Positions 12,840-21,376 of a stretch of 29,270 nucleotides of DNA are shown piece after piece. Every line of letters begins with the position of its first letter. The stretch's first letter is position 1. The notes below the pieces were generated by a model that saw only the letters and a list, made by a program, of their open reading frames with translations, was not told where the DNA came from and searched no databases. The position numbers were made by a program, and so were the translations under genes. Source of the DNA: a virus; the IMG/VR virus record IMGVR_UViG_3300009161_000167, positions 1 to 29,270 of that record; one strand, given 5' to 3'.

Positions 12840-14129
12840 GTGAACTACTTTGGACAGATGATTTCCGGCCTTACAAACGGGGTCAAAACGCTCTTTTCAG
12901 GGCGTGGCGGTGGTGGATCAGTCTACGCACAACGTGCCAGGCAAATACCGTCGGCACGATTCGACTGGATCTCCGAGGCCGGTGATTTCCGACAGAATCC
13001 GGTGGTCGCCTTGGGGCTGGACTGGATCACCCGCAATATCACCAGCGTGCCGCTGAAACTGTACATCAAAACCAAGTTTGGTGAGGAAGTTGAGCTGGAG
13101 GGCCACCCCGTTCTGGACATCCTCAAAACGCCCAACCCGATCTACTCTGGACACGCTCTAATCAGTGCGATCGTGACTGACTTGATGACCAGCGGGACGG
13201 CCTTTGGCTACATCGCCAATACCAACGCGGGATCGGTCGGCGAGCTGTACTGGATGGATGCACGCCAGATGGCACCGGACTTCCCGACCGATGGCTCCAG
13301 ATGGCTAAACCAGTGGAAATACCTACCTGCCGGAACCGGTCGAATTGAAGTCTTTACGCCCGATCAAATGATCGTGTTTAAACGTGGAATTGACAGTTGG
13401 AACGATCGGCTTGGTTACACTCCGCTTCTGGCGTGCTGTCGCGAAATCGCTCTGGTGAATATGCTTTCCGGCTACACCGGAGCGATCCTAAAAAACGCTG
13501 GTGTCACCAATATTGTGGTGACTCCGAGTGGTGAAAATGTGATTCAGGAAAAGCAGCGGGACCAACTGCGAACGACGATCATGGACTCGATCGGCATGGA
13601 CAGCCAAGGCAAGCCGCTTGTTTTCAGCAGCCCGGTGAACGTATCCAGCCTCGGAACCATGCCACGCGACATGATGCTCACTGATGTGGACATGCACGCG
13701 GTTGCGAGGATCACATCAGCGATGGGCCTGTCTCCCATGCTTCTGGGACTCCCTGACCCGGGCAAGACTTACAGCAATTATCGTGAAGCACAAAGGGCCG
13801 CTTGGATTAACTCAATCGTGCCGTTTCAAGAGCTGATTCGACAGACGCTGAACGAACGACTTTTAAGCATTTACGACCCGTCCGGTCGGTTGCAACTCAA
13901 ATGGGATTACGCCAACGTCGAAGCACTGGCCGAGGATCAAAAGGCTCAGGCCGATCGCGCCGTGAACCTGTACAAAACCGGGTTAATCACGCGAAACGAA
14001 GGGCGTCGAATCGTCGCCTTGGAACCGACCGAAGATGGTGACAATTACTTCACGGACAACTCACCAGCACCGGGAGGCGCGTTTGATGGCCAAAAGCAAA
14101 GCCAAATCGGTGTTGAGTCTGAAGCCTGA
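12840..14129 (+). CDS. Portal protein (HK97 family)
   Basis: 429 residues with a GTG start at 12840, seven bases after AGGAG. Typical HK97 portal features are present: NPVVALGLDWITRNITSVPL near residue 60, HPVLDILKTPNPIYSG, and PMLLGLPDPGKTYSNYREAQ in the C-terminal half. It forms the DNA channel at the capsid vertex. A 59-base gap with no clear promoter separates it from terL. The end overlaps the MuF-like gene by 44 bases. Confidence 0.93.
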   Translation: MNYFGQMISGLTNGVKTLFSGRGGGGSVYAQRARQIPSARFDWISEAGDFRQNPVVALGLDWITRNITSVPLKLYIKTKFGEEVELEGHPVLDILKTPNPIYSGHALISAIVTDLMTSGTAFGYIANTNAGSVGELYWMDARQMAPDFPTDGSRWLNQWKYLPAGTGRIEVFTPDQMIVFKRGIDSWNDRLGYTPLLACCREIALVNMLSGYTGAILKNAGVTNIVVTPSGENVIQEKQRDQLRTTIMDSIGMDSQGKPLVFSSPVNVSSLGTMPRDMMLTDVDMHAVARITSAMGLSPMLLGLPDPGKTYSNYREAQRAAWINSIVPFQELIRQTLNERLLSIYDPSGRLQLKWDYANVEALAEDQKAQADRAVNLYKTGLITRNEGRRIVALEPTEDGDNYFTDNSPAPGGAFDGQKQSQIGVESEA

Positions 14130-14943
14130 TCCGGTCAAGGTAAAAGACGAGGAGCGAATATTCCAGTCGGTATCCAAATTGCTCGCCGCGGTTTGGTGGC
14201 GACTGGAGCCGATCTACCGGATAAAGTTTGAGACCGCATCAGGTTACGATCGAAAACAGATGAGTAACCCGATGCGGGTACACATCACGCACGATATCGC
14301 TGATCCGCTGCTTAAACAGTTCGTGGTAGGCATCTTGGGTATCTTCGACGCATCGGCACGGAAAGCCCGCGTGCGATTAGGTCAGCAGGATGTGGCCGAT
14401 TGGGACATCCGCAATGTCTCGGTTTACGATCAGATCAAACGCCACGAAATCCGGCTCGCCATGTCAACGATTGACGACATCCAAGCCAGCACCGCTGATG
14501 AGGCTCAGCGGCTCATCAAGCAAATGCAAAAGGATCTGCTGGAAGGTCAAAAGGCAGGCGACACGCTCAAAGACAAGACCGATCGCCTGGCCAAATATTT
14601 CGGCGAAACGGCACGCTGGAAGGCACGCCGAATCGCGATCACCGAATCATCGCGTGGCCAGAATTACGGCTTTCTGGCTGGAACCGAGGACATGGACACA
14701 GTGGCCGGATATCGCTGGATGTTGTCGTCAGATGCGTGTGAACAGTGCCACCGGGTCGGCACCATCAACGGGCGGCCACGACTGGTGAAAAAGGGGCAAC
14801 CGTTCGCGACTGGTCAAGCGTCCGAAGATTATTACGCCACGATTCAGTGTCCTCCACTGCACCCCGGCTGCCGCTGTAGCGTGTCGGCTGTGATCGACGA
14901 CGAGCAACCGACTAAATGGGATGACACCATCAGCGATCAGTGA
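14086..14943 (+). CDS. MuF-like head morphogenesis protein
   Basis: 285 residues from ATG 14086, with GGAGG eight bases upstream, inside the portal gene's last codons. The C-terminal third carries the Mu gpF signature: RIAITESSRGQNYGF, a C-x-x-C pair (DACEQCHRVG) and CPPLHPGCRCSV. These minor capsid proteins help prohead assembly or are ejected with DNA. No toxin domain is fused at the C-terminus. Confidence 0.9.
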   Translation: MAKSKAKSVLSLKPDPVKVKDEERIFQSVSKLLAAVWWRLEPIYRIKFETASGYDRKQMSNPMRVHITHDIADPLLKQFVVGILGIFDASARKARVRLGQQDVADWDIRNVSVYDQIKRHEIRLAMSTIDDIQASTADEAQRLIKQMQKDLLEGQKAGDTLKDKTDRLAKYFGETARWKARRIAITESSRGQNYGFLAGTEDMDTVAGYRWMLSSDACEQCHRVGTINGRPRLVKKGQPFATGQASEDYYATIQCPPLHPGCRCSVSAVIDDEQPTKWDDTISDQ

Positions 14944-14990
14944 TACACTTAACTTGTTATTGATTACTTACCCACACCGAGGCCGCCGCC

Positions 14991-15821
14991 ATGCTCAAGA
15001 CCACCGAGATCACCGTCAAGGCCAGCCAAGGCGGTTTTGAAGGCTACGCCAGCACCTTTTACAGCCTTGACCGGGCTGGTGACGTGGTCATGCCAGGGTG
15101 TTATCAGGACTGCCTGAAAACGTTCTTGTCTGACAACTTCATTGGCGGATCAATGCACAACTGGTCTGCACCGCTCGGCAAATACACCGATGCCTGGGAA
15201 GATGCCAAGGGGCTATTCGTCAAGGCGAAATTCAGTGACATCGCAGCGGCTAAAGAGATGCGAACGCTTATCAGCGATGGTGTGATTAAGATGCTTTCTG
15301 TGGGCATAGAACCGCTGAAGGTGTCCAATGTCACGCCGACCGAACTTAAAGCGATCTGGGACAAGGCTGGATACGCTCCTGATGAGGATGACTTGAGACG
15401 ATTAAAAAATGCCAAGACAATTCGATTGATCGAAAAGGCTAATTTACTGGAGGTTTCACCCGTGACAGTTCCCGCCAATAGCAACGCCAGAATCATGGCA
15501 TTTAAATCCTGGGATGCTTGCCCACCAGCGTTTAAAAACTTTGTGAATCGTGCTTTGCAGTCGGCACGCCAGATGGTTGGAACCGACCTGAAAGCCGGTC
15601 GCGTGCTGTCAGGTAAGAACGAATTGAAATTGAAGGCGATGCTGGAAGTCTTGGCAAGCGTCACGGAAGAGATCGAAAACCTCTTGAATCTGGTCAGTCA
15701 GTCGCCGATGGATGCGACCGAAGAGGCTGAAGAAGAAGTGGAAGAAGTTCCGGAAAAGAAGTCGCACGAGGTGGGCGTGATCGAGGCGCAACGGCTGGCA
15801 CTCTTGATGGAAATGGTGTGA
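14991..15821 (+). CDS. Prohead protease with scaffold-like C-terminus (HK97 family, U35)
   Basis: 276 residues. The serine protease part shows H56 in SMHNWSAPLGK and S103 in IKMLSVGIEP, the His and Ser of the HK97 maturation protease. After about residue 185 the protein becomes helical, then very acidic (EEAEEEVEEVPEKK), like a scaffolding domain, so it may combine both jobs and be cut away at maturation. The 47-base gap before it contains a GATTACTTAC motif. Unusually, the next capsid gene is not adjacent but 7.4 kb downstream. Confidence 0.9.
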   Translation: MLKTTEITVKASQGGFEGYASTFYSLDRAGDVVMPGCYQDCLKTFLSDNFIGGSMHNWSAPLGKYTDAWEDAKGLFVKAKFSDIAAAKEMRTLISDGVIKMLSVGIEPLKVSNVTPTELKAIWDKAGYAPDEDDLRRLKNAKTIRLIEKANLLEVSPVTVPANSNARIMAFKSWDACPPAFKNFVNRALQSARQMVGTDLKAGRVLSGKNELKLKAMLEVLASVTEEIENLLNLVSQSPMDATEEAEEEVEEVPEKKSHEVGVIEAQRLALLMEMV

Positions 15822-15824
15822 ATC

Positions 15825-16187
15825 ATGAGTGCTGCATTCTTTCAGATCACGGACATCGAACAGGGTGCCGATTGGGCGTTGCTTTTGAACCTTCAAAACA
15901 GCGACGGATCGGCCACAAATTTGACCGGTTGCACACTGAAGATGCAGATCAGGACCGCACCTCTGGACGCAAACGGGACGGTACTTGCCAACCTGACGAG
16001 TAGTAACGGTGGGATCACAATCGTTTCGGCAATCGCAGGCCAAACCAAGATCGCTTTGACAGCCAACCAGACCGCGAACATTCCTGCGACGAATAATTTC
16101 TTCGACGTGTTTTTGACGGATGCCACCGGCAGGACGACACGACCTGTGGAGGGCGGCGCAGCGATCCAGCCGCGAATCACCTCATGA
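15825..16187 (+). CDS. Small beta-rich tail/fibre-associated protein, 120 aa
   Basis: The pattern QGADWALLLNLQNSDGSATN, then LTGCTLKMQIRTAP and a C-terminal YFDVFLTDATGRTTR-type strand, fits the beta-sandwich N-terminal domain found in BppU-like baseplate/fibre proteins. Four-base overlap with the next fibre gene. It opens the fibre cluster. The match is by pattern only; an adaptor linking fibre to virion is the likely role. Confidence 0.6.
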   Translation: MSAAFFQITDIEQGADWALLLNLQNSDGSATNLTGCTLKMQIRTAPLDANGTVLANLTSSNGGITIVSAIAGQTKIALTANQTANIPATNNFFDVFLTDATGRTTRPVEGGAAIQPRITS

Positions 16188-17047
16188 TGACCAACCTGAC
16201 CATCCGGCAATCCTCGCCCGGCAACATCACGATCCGTGGCGAGACCACCGCGTTGACGGTCCGTGGTGCTGCACCCAATACGCTCACTTTACGATCTGAT
16301 ACGGGTGGCTCAATCCTCGCCCCAGCGACCACCACTACTCTGGGCGGGATCATCGTCGGTGACAATCTGTCGATCAACGCCAACGGGCTGCTGTCGGCTC
16401 AGGCAGGAGGTGTGACGGCGTTCAACGGGCGGGCGGGCAATGTTTCGCTGACGGCGAACGATGTTTCTGGCGTTGCGAACGGGTTGTATTTCCCGCTCAA
16501 TGGCAACGTGACTTGCGGGATTGTGACGGCACCGGCATCAGTCCAGGTGAATACTTATTCCAGTCCAAATGAAACCAAAACCATTTATGGCGAGATTAAA
16601 TCGTATTTTGTAGGTACGACCCAGTACACACAATATATCGGTATGCAGCCGGGTGTCACAAATTCTGATCAGTCAGTCGTTTTTGGATCACGCTTTTACG
16701 AGACTGAACCGACCTTTCAGAATCCTACTGCCGGATGGAGGCAATCCGAGCTGTCGATGTCTGCTGCGGTTATTGGGCTGCGATCCACGATCCGTTACGC
16801 CAACGGGACAGCTCAACGCGATATGGGATTCTCCTCTAATATACTTGGCATGAATTTCTACTTTAGCGACCCGCAAATACAGTGTTCAATTGCGGCTAGT
16901 TCGACAGGCATCCAGCTCAATGGACTTGCAAAAGCTCCGTTGCCAGCAGGCGCATCAGCGAGCGTCCCGTCTAGTATTAACCCCATGCAGATCATGAACA
17001 AAGACACCTGCGATAAACTCTACGCCCCTTTTCAGAAGTTGAACTAA
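16184..17047 (+). CDS. Tail fibre-like protein, 287 aa
   Basis: Ala/Thr/Asn-rich N-terminus with TTTTLGGIIVGDNLSINANG, the T-L-G-G-I-x-V-G-x-x-L motif frequent in fibre shafts. It is followed by FNGRAGNVSLTANDVSG and a globular C-terminal part rich in Tyr and Ser. It starts at ATG 16184 on the previous stop; ATG 16187 is an equal choice. Probable fibre or receptor-binding component (inference from motif and context). Confidence 0.68.
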   Translation: MMTNLTIRQSSPGNITIRGETTALTVRGAAPNTLTLRSDTGGSILAPATTTTLGGIIVGDNLSINANGLLSAQAGGVTAFNGRAGNVSLTANDVSGVANGLYFPLNGNVTCGIVTAPASVQVNTYSSPNETKTIYGEIKSYFVGTTQYTQYIGMQPGVTNSDQSVVFGSRFYETEPTFQNPTAGWRQSELSMSAAVIGLRSTIRYANGTAQRDMGFSSNILGMNFYFSDPQIQCSIAASSTGIQLNGLAKAPLPAGASASVPSSINPMQIMNKDTCDKLYAPFQKLN

Positions 17048-17048
17048 C

Positions 17049-17459
17049 ATGAGCGTCTTCACCTCAAAACACAAAGGCGTGATCCAGTCGTTCGCAGGAG
17101 CGGGCAACGGCACATTTTGTGTCGGCGGCTGGCAATATTACGAAGCCAATCTCCCCACGGGCGAAGTGGATGCCAACGGGACCCCGCTTTACGCGATCTA
17201 CGATATTCCGCAATCCACAGTGATGTACGCAGTTGATGACACGGGCAATGGTTGCGAGTTGAAGATGACACCCGCAAGCTATCAACTTTCATCAGCCAAC
17301 GCCACTCTCAACAACGTCACCGTCTGGTCAGCCAATTCGATCCTGACGCAGGACCGAGGTGATGGGCGATATGCCCCAATCCTAAGCACCATTGACGGTG
17401 GCACGGCAACATCCACATCCACAGGCTCTTTTGATGGTGGGAGTGCAATCGCAAACTAA
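17049..17459 (+). CDS. Tail fibre-associated protein, 136 aa
   Basis: Beta-rich protein whose C-terminus has SILTQDRGDGRYAP, the D-R-G-D-G-R-Y motif seen at domain ends in fibres, then a Gly/Ser/Thr-rich tail (GGTATSTSTGSFDGGSAIAN). The stop codon TAA shares its last base with the ATG of the next fibre gene, so the two are made together. It may have been one fibre with its neighbours. Exact role unknown. Confidence 0.6.
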   Translation: MSVFTSKHKGVIQSFAGAGNGTFCVGGWQYYEANLPTGEVDANGTPLYAIYDIPQSTVMYAVDDTGNGCELKMTPASYQLSSANATLNNVTVWSANSILTQDRGDGRYAPILSTIDGGTATSTSTGSFDGGSAIAN

Positions 17460-18310
17460 TGGCACTAATACAAGTCAGACGCGATACCGCTGCAAACTGG
17501 GCTACAGCCAATACCACGCTGGCAACGGGCGAAATCGCCTTTGAAACCGACACGGGAAAGTACAAGATTGGGAAAGCCTCCACAGCATGGGCATCGCTCG
17601 GATACGCAGCCGCCAAAGATTACAGCGACCTGACAGGCACTCCAAATCTGACGATTTATCTGACCACAGCAAATGCAACGTCAACCTATCTCCCATCGGC
17701 TAACTTCACATACGCGAATCTCACAGGTACGCCAAACTTAACGATTTATCTGACCACAGCAAATGCATCTACGACTTATCAACCATTGGGCAACTATGCC
17801 ACGACATCCTGCCTGACCTTTGCCAATCTTACAGGCAAGCCAACAACGCTGTCAGGCTATGGCATCACGGACGGCTACAGCACAAGCAACCCTTCCGGCT
17901 ACATCACTGCTGGTGCAAACAGCTTTACAGGGTCGCAGAATTTACAGGATAACGAACTGATCCGAGCCAAGATTCGAGACTATAGCGAAACGGTTTCCAG
18001 CCCAACGATCTCAGCCGGAACGCTGACATTAAACCTTGAAACGTCCAATATCTTCACGGTCAGCCTCAACGCAGCCATCACAAGCATAACGATCAGCAAC
18101 CCTCCTGCAAGCGGCTCTGGCGGCTCATTTACCTTGATATTTACTGCTGACGGCACTGCACGGGCAGTCACTTGGCCTTCGGCGATTAAATGGGCGGGCG
18201 GCACTGCTCCAACGCTCACATCGACATCTGGCAAAGTGGATAGCTTTGCGTTCTTAACCTCAGATGGTGGAACGAATTGGCAGGGTTATGTTGGAGGTCA
18301 AAACTTCTAA
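17459..18310 (+). CDS. Tail fibre protein with Mtd-N-like start and internal repeat
   Basis: 283 residues. The N-terminus (IQVRRDTAANWATANTTLAT, GEIAFETDTGKYKIG) matches the small trimerising domain that starts many fibres, including the Mtd N-terminal family. A 30-residue unit (LTGTPNLTIYLTTANA) is repeated once, then comes YGITDGYST, another common fibre motif. The C-terminal part is a beta domain. It is overlapped by the glycine-rich gene, which suggests fibre plus tip adhesin made as a pair. Confidence 0.78.
   Translation: MALIQVRRDTAANWATANTTLATGEIAFETDTGKYKIGKASTAWASLGYAAAKDYSDLTGTPNLTIYLTTANATSTYLPSANFTYANLTGTPNLTIYLTTANASTTYQPLGNYATTSCLTFANLTGKPTTLSGYGITDGYSTSNPSGYITAGANSFTGSQNLQDNELIRAKIRDYSETVSSPTISAGTLTLNLETSNIFTVSLNAAITSITISNPPASGSGGSFTLIFTADGTARAVTWPSAIKWAGGTAPTLTSTSGKVDSFAFLTSDGGTNWQGYVGGQNF
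17651..17767 (+). repeat. In-frame direct repeat in tail fibre gene
   Basis: A 27-base sequence starting ACGATTTATCTGACC at 17651-17677 recurs exactly at 17741-17767, 90 bases (30 codons) later. The surrounding codons are similar but not identical. It is a substrate for slippage or recombination that would change fibre length by 30 residues. Confidence 0.85.
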
Positions 18311-19236
18311 TGATTGCCAACATAATTCGCAATAGCAAAAAGACAATAAGCCTCGATTATCTGATTGTCGCTGGTGGGGGATCTGGGGGATCAGGATCAA
18401 CATTTAATGCTGGTGGTGGCGGAGGTGGAGCCGGAGGCGTTTTGCAAGGAACAATCGGCGTCAATGTAGGCGGCACTTACTCATTAATGGTTGGTACTGG
18501 TGGGGCTACCGCTGCGCCGTTTGCTTTAGGGAACAACGGTACAAGCTCTATTTTCAATACTTTTACGGCGATCGGTGGTGGTGCTGGTGCAAGCCATACG
18601 GTGCAAGGTCAATCGCCAAACAATATTGCAGGATCTGCGGGTGGTTCTGGTGGTGGTGGATCTGGCTCAACTGCTCTGGGTGGAACTGCTGGAGTTGGTG
18701 GTGCTGGAACTGCTGGTCAAGGCAATAACGGTGGGGCTGGCGATAACAATCAACCGTTAAATGGTGGTGGTGGCGGTGGTGCTGGTGCTTCTGGGGGTGC
18801 GTCTGCTACTGGTTCAAACGCAAGGGCTGGAGCGGGTGGTGCTGGCATTTCGTCAAACATCACCGGGAACGTAACTTATTATGGAGGTGGTGGAGGTGGT
18901 GGAATTTATAGCTATAACGGTTCGCCTTATATCGGTGCTTTGCAAGGGCTAGGTGGCATCGGAGGTGGTGGCAACGGTTCAGGAAATCTTTCAACGGCTG
19001 GTGCAAACGGCACAGCAAATACGGGTGGAGGAGGTGGTGGTGGCACTACTAATGATCCTTCTCCAAGAACTCCCGGCGGGACTAATGGTGGTGCTGGTGG
19101 ATCTGGAATCGTAGTTCTTCGATTGCCATCAACAAATTCAATCACCGTTTCTAATCTCACTTATTCGTCGGACACAGTCGGGGCTAACCTCGTATACAGC
19201 TTTACATCCGGCAACGGCACAATCTCAATCGCATAA
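18310..19236 (+). CDS. Glycine-rich receptor-binding candidate (adhesin)
   Basis: 308 residues from ATG 18310, overlapping the fibre stop codon. It opens SLDYLIVAGGGSGG and is dominated by Gly runs (up to seven) separated by Asn, Ser, Thr and Ala. It ends GGAGGSGIVVLRLP plus a short beta tail. This is the glycine-rich domain pattern in which poly-Gly-II helices pack in a sandwich and the loops between them contact the receptor, as in T-even gp38-type tip adhesins. Codon use (many GGT) differs from neighbours. Receptor binding is inference; the domain class is well supported. Confidence 0.75.
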   Translation: MIANIIRNSKKTISLDYLIVAGGGSGGSGSTFNAGGGGGGAGGVLQGTIGVNVGGTYSLMVGTGGATAAPFALGNNGTSSIFNTFTAIGGGAGASHTVQGQSPNNIAGSAGGSGGGGSGSTALGGTAGVGGAGTAGQGNNGGAGDNNQPLNGGGGGGAGASGGASATGSNARAGAGGAGISSNITGNVTYYGGGGGGGIYSYNGSPYIGALQGLGGIGGGGNGSGNLSTAGANGTANTGGGGGGGTTNDPSPRTPGGTNGGAGGSGIVVLRLPSTNSITVSNLTYSSDTVGANLVYSFTSGNGTISIA

Positions 19237-19245
19237 GGAGCAATC

Positions 19246-19803
19246 ATGCAATATTGCCAAGTATCGCCCAACGGTCAAATCTCCGGCCCTCAGTGGCTAC
19301 CACAGTCATTCGCCAATGTCAGCAACTTCCACACGTTGGACACTGATATTCTCGCTCAATACGGGTTCTACCCTTACACGCCTTCGGTCAAGCCGACAAT
19401 CAATCCAGCGACAACTCGACTGGATCAAGTGTTACAACTGGTAGGCTCGAAGGTCACCGAGACATGGATTGTGGTTACGCTCACACCCGATGAGCAAATG
19501 GGCTATTTGATCTCACAAAAAGTGATGCTGAAACAACTCTTAGATCAGCACATGGACGCCCAGGTTGCGCCCCGTGACTTCGATTCGATTCTGACCGCAA
19601 TCACATGGTCAGACAGCACCGTGCCGCAGTGGGCATCAGACGGATCCGCAGCCAAGACCTTCCGTGAGCAGTGTTATACCGTTGCATATAAGATCGAAAC
19701 GGACGTTCTGGCAGGACTTCGCAGCGTACCCACGCCAGCCCAATTCACATCTGAAATGCCCGTGTTGTGGGCACCACCTTCAAACGCGAACGGGACATCA
19801 TGA
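19246..19803 (+). CDS. Tail fibre assembly-like protein, 185 aa
   Basis: Preceded by a good AAGGAG. The N-terminal part (LDTDILAQYGFYPYTP) and the C-terminal part (WASDGSAAKTFREQCYTVAY, then VPTPAQFTSEMPVLW) follow the layout of phage fibre-assembly/DUF4376-like proteins, where an aromatic C-terminal domain with a helix and a P-x-x-x-E-x-P-x-x-W ending is usual. Placed directly after the adhesin, it may help its folding or attach to it. No known chaperone is matched with certainty. Confidence 0.6.
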   Translation: MQYCQVSPNGQISGPQWLPQSFANVSNFHTLDTDILAQYGFYPYTPSVKPTINPATTRLDQVLQLVGSKVTETWIVVTLTPDEQMGYLISQKVMLKQLLDQHMDAQVAPRDFDSILTAITWSDSTVPQWASDGSAAKTFREQCYTVAYKIETDVLAGLRSVPTPAQFTSEMPVLWAPPSNANGTS

Positions 19804-20342
19804 AGCGAATACTTGCGATACTGCTGATGAGCCTACCTACCGTGCAGAGTGCCGAAATCATTTTCGACACGCTCGATAAACCGATCACAAATCTCGTTTA
19901 CACGGGGGCGAATCAGTGGATCTGGCAAGAGTTCAATTCAGGTAACGCTGACACGCTTGACAACTACTTCCTGAACGTGTCGATACCCACATTATCCACC
20001 AATGGCTATCTTTACGTCACATTCGTCGACACTCCAAGTCAGACGCCGATATTATCCTGGCTCTCCCAATGGAGGCTTGATTCGATCCCTACAGATCAGG
20101 TGACAACGCTCGGTTTCTCACGGTTCCCAGAGCATTTCCGACTTGACGTGCAGATGATTCCCCACACGAAGTATTTTTTCGGCATGTCTGGGACCGTACC
20201 TGTGGCATGGGCAAACACCGCCGATGGTTTTTCGGCTCGACTGGTCGCCAATTACATCACGCCAGAACCGCAAACGTGGATAACTGCTATCGTTGCCACA
20301 ATTGCAATGACCGCAATAATTATAGCAAAGGTAAAACGATGA
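19800..20342 (+). CDS. Secreted protein with PEP-CTERM-like sorting tail, 180 aa
   Basis: Residues 1-18 (MKRILAILLMSLPTVQSA) look like a signal peptide cut before Glu19. The body is beta-rich and aromatic. The C-terminus is the striking part: P155-E156-P157, then a hydrophobic stretch (about 159-176, WITAIVATIAMTAIIIA) and the basic end KVKR. That tripartite tail is the PEP-CTERM signal recognised by exosortase in several Gram-negative groups, including planctomycetes. The protein may be exported and handled at the lysogen's or infected cell's surface, for example to block a receptor. An alternative is a simple membrane-anchored lysis or exclusion protein. ATGA-type overlaps join it to both neighbours. 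Confidence 0.65.
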   Translation: MKRILAILLMSLPTVQSAEIIFDTLDKPITNLVYTGANQWIWQEFNSGNADTLDNYFLNVSIPTLSTNGYLYVTFVDTPSQTPILSWLSQWRLDSIPTDQVTTLGFSRFPEHFRLDVQMIPHTKYFFGMSGTVPVAWANTADGFSARLVANYITPEPQTWITAIVATIAMTAIIIAKVKR

Positions 20343-20812
20343 TACTCGCCACCCTCGCCACGCTCCTGCTCGCCTTCGCGCCACCATTCGACGCCAAGGT
20401 GGTATCCGTCCACGATGGCGACACGATCACCGTGCGAACGGATGAAACGATCAAGATCCGCATCAACGGAATTGACGCGCCAGAACTGAAACAACCGTTC
20501 GGACAGGCTAGCAAACAAGCCATGTCAGGGTTGGTATTCGGCCAAACCGTCACCATCAAGCCAGATAAAAAAGACCGTTACGGACGGCTTCTGGCACGCG
20601 TTGAAATCGGCAGTAAAGACACCAGTTTGACGATGGTCGAACTAGGCATGGCGCACTGGTATGAGGCTTATGCCAAACACGACACCCAATTGCAATCCGC
20701 TCAGACACAGGCCAAGACAGCCAGACGGGGCCTGTGGTCGGATCCCAAAGTGGTTGCACCTTGGGACTTTCGGAAAGCCGGTAGACCACCAACGAAAGGT
20801 GAAAAAAAGTGA
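20339..20812 (+). CDS. Secreted SNase-like (thermonuclease family) nuclease
   Basis: 157 residues. A short signal peptide (MILATLATLLLAFAPPFDA) is followed by a complete SNase domain: VHDGDTITV, IRINGIDAPELKQPFG with the R, D and E of the active site, and RYGRLLARVEI with the second arginine. It should cut DNA and RNA outside the cytoplasm, with Ca2+ as usual cofactor. Placed between the PEP-CTERM-like gene and holin-like genes, it may destroy entering foreign DNA in the periplasm, recycle host DNA, or thin released DNA at lysis. The last codons overlap the next gene (GTGA). Confidence 0.86.
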   Translation: MILATLATLLLAFAPPFDAKVVSVHDGDTITVRTDETIKIRINGIDAPELKQPFGQASKQAMSGLVFGQTVTIKPDKKDRYGRLLARVEIGSKDTSLTMVELGMAHWYEAYAKHDTQLQSAQTQAKTARRGLWSDPKVVAPWDFRKAGRPPTKGEKK

Positions 20813-21030
20813 TTAAAGATATTTTGGGTCAGGTCAATTACAACCAAGCACGCATGACGATCATACGGGCAGCCGGTGTGGGGCTTATCACGGCACTCGG
20901 AGTGGTATCAACTGATCTGCCAAAAATCATTGATACACTCGCACCGCTGGGACTTGCACTCACTTTTGCAATCGGCCAACTTGCCCATTACCTCGCATCT
21001 GGCGATAAACTCCCACCCTCGCTGAGCTAA
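20809..21030 (+). CDS. Holin-like small membrane protein, 73 aa
   Basis: GTG start at 20809, with AAAGG about ten bases upstream. Two likely membrane helices lie at about 17-35 (TIIRAAGVGLITALGVVS) and 42-64 (DTLAPLGLALTFAIGQLAHY), with short polar ends. This is the layout of class II holins. Its neighbours (secreted nuclease, second membrane protein, peptidase) support a lysis role. Holin families are too diverse to assign one. Confidence 0.6.
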   Translation: MIKDILGQVNYNQARMTIIRAAGVGLITALGVVSTDLPKIIDTLAPLGLALTFAIGQLAHYLASGDKLPPSLS

Positions 21031-21035
21031 CACCA

Positions 21036-21308
21036 ATGCAACCGACTGATATTCCGGCCACCGCTGATTATTCAATTCTCACAATCCCCATCTGGTTTGT
21101 ATATTCCACCTGGACTGTTGCGGATATCGCAATTCAGCCGGAGGAATCAGTTGTGATTGCATTTATCAGATCTATTCCCGCCATGCTGGCAACAGCAGCG
21201 GGGGTCATTCAGGCGATCTACTCGATACGCCTCAAACGCGAAAAAATGGCGATCGAAAAGGAATTGAAACTCAAAGAACTTGAGCGACGCTTCCCCGATC
21301 CAGATTGA
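21036..21308 (+). CDS. Second holin-like membrane protein with charged tail, 90 aa
   Basis: Two hydrophobic segments (about 12-33 and 38-64) are followed by a highly charged helix, RLKREKMAIEKELKLKELER. This fits a holin or antiholin with a cytoplasmic coiled tail. It lies five bases after the preceding membrane gene and is followed by an intrinsic terminator at 21349. The ribosome binding site is weak. Confidence 0.6.
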   Translation: MQPTDIPATADYSILTIPIWFVYSTWTVADIAIQPEESVVIAFIRSIPAMLATAAGVIQAIYSIRLKREKMAIEKELKLKELERRFPDPD

Positions 21309-21348
21309 GATCCGTGGCCCGCCTGCTGGGATGAAGCCACGTCAAATG

Positions 21349-21376
21349 GTGTTCCCGAAAACTGTTTCGGGAACAT
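21349..21376 (+). terminator. Intrinsic terminator inside the lysis region
   Basis: TGTTCCCGAAA (21350-21360) pairs perfectly with TTTCGGGAACA (21365-21375) around a four-base loop, plus one G-U pair, and is followed by TCCTCTATTTCC. It separates the holin-like genes from the Cys-rich gene. Confidence 0.7.

Noticed and set aside
17459-19236. Diversity-generating retroelement acting on the Mtd-N-like fibre
   Set aside because: No reverse transcriptase, template repeat or C-type lectin variable region is visible in the window.
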